Part shown: positions 4,477 through 6,362 of the stretch, one piece after another | Numbering within the stretch: the stretch's first letter is position 1 | How the letters are laid out: every line of letters starts with the position of its first letter | From: an uncultured Alistipes sp. | Lineage (GTDB): Bacteria > Bacteroidota > Bacteroidia > Bacteroidales > Rikenellaceae | NCBI GenBank assembly: GCA_900770635.1 | Contig: CAAGLB010000010.1 | Location: 1 to 6,362 of the forward strand | DNA length: 6,362 bases | Direction: 5' to 3' | Made by a program: the position numbers and the translations under genes | The notes under the pieces: model-generated | What the model was told of the DNA's origin: nothing | Database searches by the model: none | What the model saw: the letters and a program-made list of their open reading frames with translations, nothing else

Positions 4477-5766
4477 TTATACCTCGGCTACATACGCCCA
4501 GACATTCATGCTTACGCCGTTCTGCTGGAGCCATGCCCACAGTTCAGTGTCTTCGGTGGAGTAGGAGATGACGTTGGCGTTGGTGGAGCCTTGTACCGAA
4601 CCACAATTCCATGCGGTGTTTTCGTAGTCCGTTTTCGATGTCTGAATCATGCCGTACAATCTGCTCGCCGAGTTTCCGTTCTGGAAGTAGTACGCATGAC
4701 CCTCGGCATCGTAAGCGGTCAAGACGTCAACCTGTTGGGTTGTGCTGCTGCCGTCGTCGGTGACGGTAGACATACCGAGAGCGACGAGCGTAACCTGCGT
4801 GGTGGCTTTGGTAGTGGCCACGACTGACGATAGACCAGCACCTGCGAGACGGCCAGCACCAGCGTTGTTCAGATAACGGCTGTTGAGCGTGTCGATACCG
4901 CCAGAGGCGAAGAGGTCGAGACACTCCTGCATAGACTTCTGCCATCCTGCTACGGCTGACATGTTCTGTGCGAGAGTGGCGTTACTGCGAAGCCATGAGC
5001 CATCAGCGTTCTTGCGGCTGACAATGACGCACGCGCCTGACACAACCGCGTTCGAGAAGTTGTACTTCACGCCCACGCCACTAACAAACTCCAAGGTGTT
5101 GAACGTGCCCTCGTTTCTGGGATTGGGCAGGTTCACGGCGTTCGTGCCGATGAAGGCCGAATCCAAAGACGCTGGTGTACCGTCGGGGTTGGTCGGGTCG
5201 AGGATGATGCGGGCGAAGTAGAACGACGTGTTCGCGCCAGTCGTTCCCTGAGTGACAATGAGTGTCAGCTGGTCGCCGCGCTGGAGGCCGTAGTCACTGA
5301 GGACGGCTTGGTAGGTGTTTGCCGACAAGGCGAACTTGGCGACGTTACCAGTGGCGAAGCCTGCGACAATTTCGGGCAGAGTACCTTTCGACATGATATA
5401 CTCGTTTGCCGAGTATTCGTTGCTGCCGACGGGGGTAAAGGCGTAGATACTGCCGAGGTCGTAGCCCTCTGCAATATCGTTCTGGAGGCGAGTGCGGAGG
5501 TTGTCCATGTTTCGGCGCATGAAATAGGACATTGACTTCTGGGCACCGTTCACGCCCTCGAAGGAGTGGTCGGTGATGTTAATAAACTTACTGTAAGCCT
5601 GCGCCACCGTATTGAGAATGATACGCTGAATCATTTGGCTTTCAGTCTGGGGATTGCGAACCTGAGAGGCTCTTGCCCGCGTGATTTGCTTACCGTTACT
5701 GCGAGAGAAAACGAGGTCGCCCACCTTTCCTCTTGCGTAGCCGAGTAACATATTACCTTTTGACAT
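4477..5766 (-). CDS. 429-aa protein with DUF6266-like N-terminus, candidate major virion protein
   Basis: This is the largest gene and the only candidate structural protein. The N-terminus (MSKGNMLLGYARGKVGDLVF, then RSNGKQITRARASQVRNPQT and QMIQR) matches the pattern of Bacteroidetes DUF6266-like proteins: G-K-V-G-x-x-V-F, then R-x-R...x-N-P-x-T-x-x-Q-x-x-Q-R. Residues 66-105 are helical (DHSFEG, MSYFMRRNMDNLRTRLQND). Residues 145-260 and 320-429 look beta-rich with Thr, Asn and Gly, like capsid or fibre domains. DUF6266-like members I recall are near 210 aa, so this one is about twice as long. I chose ATG at 5766: the open frame extends to 6009, but the promoter and G-rich repeats lie in that extension, which reads as low-complexity Pro-rich sequence. 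No signal peptide is seen. Confidence 0.82.
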   Translation of the reverse strand: MSKGNMLLGYARGKVGDLVFSRSNGKQITRARASQVRNPQTESQMIQRIILNTVAQAYSKFINITDHSFEGVNGAQKSMSYFMRRNMDNLRTRLQNDIAEGYDLGSIYAFTPVGSNEYSANEYIMSKGTLPEIVAGFATGNVAKFALSANTYQAVLSDYGLQRGDQLTLIVTQGTTGANTSFYFARIILDPTNPDGTPASLDSAFIGTNAVNLPNPRNEGTFNTLEFVSGVGVKYNFSNAVVSGACVIVSRKNADGSWLRSNATLAQNMSAVAGWQKSMQECLDLFASGGIDTLNSRYLNNAGAGRLAGAGLSSVVATTKATTQVTLVALGMSTVTDDGSSTTQQVDVLTAYDAEGHAYYFQNGNSASRLYGMIQTSKTDYENTAWNCGSVQGSTNANVISYSTEDTELWAWLQQNGVSMNVWAYVAEV

Positions 5767-5785
5767 GGCTAATAGGGTGTTAGTT

Positions 5786-5822
5786 GCCGCTTGCGGCGGT
5801 GCGCATCGGTGGCCGTAGGCCA
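5786..5822 (-). other. leader hairpins of the late operon
   Basis: Between the late promoter and the ATG at 5766 the leader (about 60 nt) contains GCCGC-TT-GCGGC (5786-5797) and TGGCC-GTA-GGCCA (5810-5822). The second stem with its flank GCGAC closely resembles the hairpin at 142-154 read on the other strand. On the minus-strand RNA it forms a C(UACG)G tetraloop of the UNCG class, which is very stable. It may protect the 5' end of the mRNA. An 8-codon frame (5780-5806) lies in the same leader; I see nothing to show it is translated. Confidence 0.6.
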
Positions 5823-5831
5823 GCGACGAGG

Positions 5832-5864
5832 CAAAGATACAAACGGGTGCGGGGTTGTTCCAAA
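5832..5864 (-). promoter_or_regulatory. late promoter, Bacteroidetes type
   Basis: On the minus strand TTTG (5864 to 5861) and TATCTTTG (5839 to 5832, followed by C) are 21 bp apart, a full match to both consensus boxes. It is the only good promoter upstream of the 429-aa gene and the lysis genes and gives a leader of about 60 nt. Confidence 0.82.
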
Positions 5865-5868
5865 TTTG

Positions 5869-5891
5869 GAGGGCTGGGGGAGGGCTGGGGG
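5869..5891 (-). promoter_or_regulatory. two 11-bp direct repeats, also a G-quadruplex motif, upstream of the late promoter
   Basis: GAGGGCTGGGG occurs twice without a gap (5869-5879 and 5880-5890). It ends 4 bp upstream of the -33 box, as the 11-bp repeats do at the amidase promoter. On the plus strand the block has four G-runs (GGG-CT-GGGGG-A-GGG-CT-GGGGG) with short loops, which fits a G-quadruplex. The plus strand is the template strand here. Confidence 0.75.
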
Positions 5892-5959
5892 CTTTAACAA
5901 AACCTTGGCGCATGCTTTTCTTTTTGCTCGGGGGCTTTGGGGGGTCTAAGCCCGAGGGA

Positions 5960-5980
5960 CGTGTCTCCGTAGGAGACGCG
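5960..5980. other. strong hairpin with GTA loop
   Basis: The two arms pair over 9 bp (one G-T pair) around GTA, with GTCTCC/GGAGAC at the core. It belongs to the set of C-GNA-G hairpins also found at 142-154, 167-177 and 5810-5822. Confidence 0.65.
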
Positions 5981-6153
5981 GAACCCAGCCAACCACCACG
6001 GCAGCCCAATGGCGGACACGGAAGCAGGGCGACACCAAACTAAAAAAGTGGAGCAACTTCGCGAACGACGCGCACGACGGCGAAAAGTGTTACTTTTTTT
6101 TACGCTTTTTTAACCAAATCGCGCGCGCAAAAACGTTCAAAAAAGTCAACACG

Positions 6154-6190
6154 GCTCCCCCCTTCTGTCAGCGGAGCAATTGCAAAAAAA
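6154..6190. other. hairpin followed by N6 and A7 (copy 2)
   Basis: GCTCC (6154-6158) pairs with GGAGC (6173-6177). The 3' side reads GTCAGCGGAGC, followed after exactly 6 nt by A7 (6184-6190). It matches copy 1 at 2911-2934 in 10 of 11 bases and in spacing. A shared protein site or replication signal is possible. Confidence 0.6.
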
Positions 6191-6271
6191 CCTTAACAAG
6201 CGGAAAGTCTAATTTTCAGACCCAGACCACATGATATAATCAATAGATATATTTTTATAAGAAAGGTGGAA

Positions 6272-6340
6272 GTTGCTACCAAAATAAGAAGATTAGCGCG
6301 AAAGCTGCTACCAAAAAAAGAAACTGCTAATTTCTTGAAT
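6272..6340. repeat. candidate Rep iterons
   Basis: GTTGCTACCAAAATAAGAA (from 6272) and GCTGCTACCAAAAAAAGAAA (from 6304) are clear direct repeats 32 bp apart. A weaker third copy (ACTGCTAATTTCTT) starts at 6323, about 19 bp on. An inverted GGTAG follows at 6355-6359. The adjacent DNA (about 6215-6262) is very AT-rich. Rep_3 initiators bind iterons of roughly 20 bp beside an AT-rich segment, so this is the best origin candidate. The number of copies is low for a typical iteron array. Confidence 0.55.
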
Positions 6341-6362
6341 ACAAGCTAATAAAGCGGTAGTA

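Larger units (their letters stand above)
5870..6362. other. gene-free control and putative origin region
   Basis: No ORF here has support. A Pro-rich minus-strand frame running into the 429-aa gene, and a 34-codon Arg-rich plus-strand frame (6009-6113), look like chance. The region holds the G-rich repeats; a hairpin at 5927-5956 with a 2-nt bulge; a 9-bp stem with GTA loop at 5960-5980; an AAAAGT-GTT-ACTTTT stem running into T8 (6083-6101); the second hairpin-A7 motif (6154-6190); AT-rich DNA at about 6215-6262; and candidate iterons (6272-6340). Together these resemble an origin with an AT-rich unwinding segment. Confidence 0.6.

Noticed and set aside
4330..4827. Plus-strand open frame of 165 codons opposite the 429-aa and holin genes
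   Set aside because: No plus-strand promoter and no recognisable motif; a shadow of the real minus-strand genes.
5767..6009. N-terminal extension of the 429-aa protein to a start at 6009 (510 aa)
   Set aside because: The extension covers a full-consensus promoter, the G-rich repeats and hairpins, and reads as Pro-rich low-complexity sequence; the recognisable family start is MSKGNM at 5766.
6009..6113. Plus-strand 34-codon Arg-rich frame
   Set aside because: It runs through hairpins and T-runs, has no promoter, and would be the only plus-strand gene; composition fits chance.

Overview
This window looks like most or all of a very small replicon (about 6.4 kb) from a Bacteroidales-type host. 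The host inference rests on three minus-strand promoters that match the Bacteroidetes consensus (TTTG, about 19-21 bp, TAnnTTTG followed by C), on weak Shine-Dalgarno signals, and on protein families familiar from gut Bacteroidales phages and plasmids. Every gene I can support lies on the minus strand, so transcription runs from high to low coordinates. The two window ends do not share a terminal overlap. Circularity is plausible but not shown.

Layout in the direction of transcription. From 6362 to about 5870 lies a gene-free stretch holding candidate iterons, a hairpin plus A7 motif, several strong hairpins and a G-quadruplex-type double 11-bp repeat. A promoter at 5832-5864 then drives a late-type block: a 429-aa protein with a DUF6266-like N-terminus that is the only candidate structural protein (4477-5766), a 78-aa two-helix membrane protein that is a holin candidate, a 151-aa protein with the topology of a unimolecular spanin, a possible 31-aa peptide, and a 160-aa zinc amidase endolysin. 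The amidase also has its own promoter, with three 11-bp repeats just upstream.

A third promoter at 3007-3038 drives an early-type block after a long structured leader: a 68-aa HTH-like protein, an 87-aa helical protein, a 128-aa unknown carrying a C10 tract, a 131-aa protein built from two ribbon-helix-helix units, a Rep_3-family initiator, and two small ORFs of 57 and 52 aa that are tightly packed behind rep. The block ends in a hairpin cluster and a 55-bp tandem repeat at 1-138.

Interpretation: replication and control genes (RHH protein, Rep_3, iterons, tandem repeats) resemble a theta plasmid, while the other half is a Gram-negative lysis cassette plus one large candidate virion protein. 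The simplest reading is a minimal phage or phage-plasmid with no visible terminase, portal or tail genes. A phage satellite or a plasmid with lysis genes remains possible. The virion role of the 429-aa protein is inference; the amidase and Rep calls are the firm anchors.
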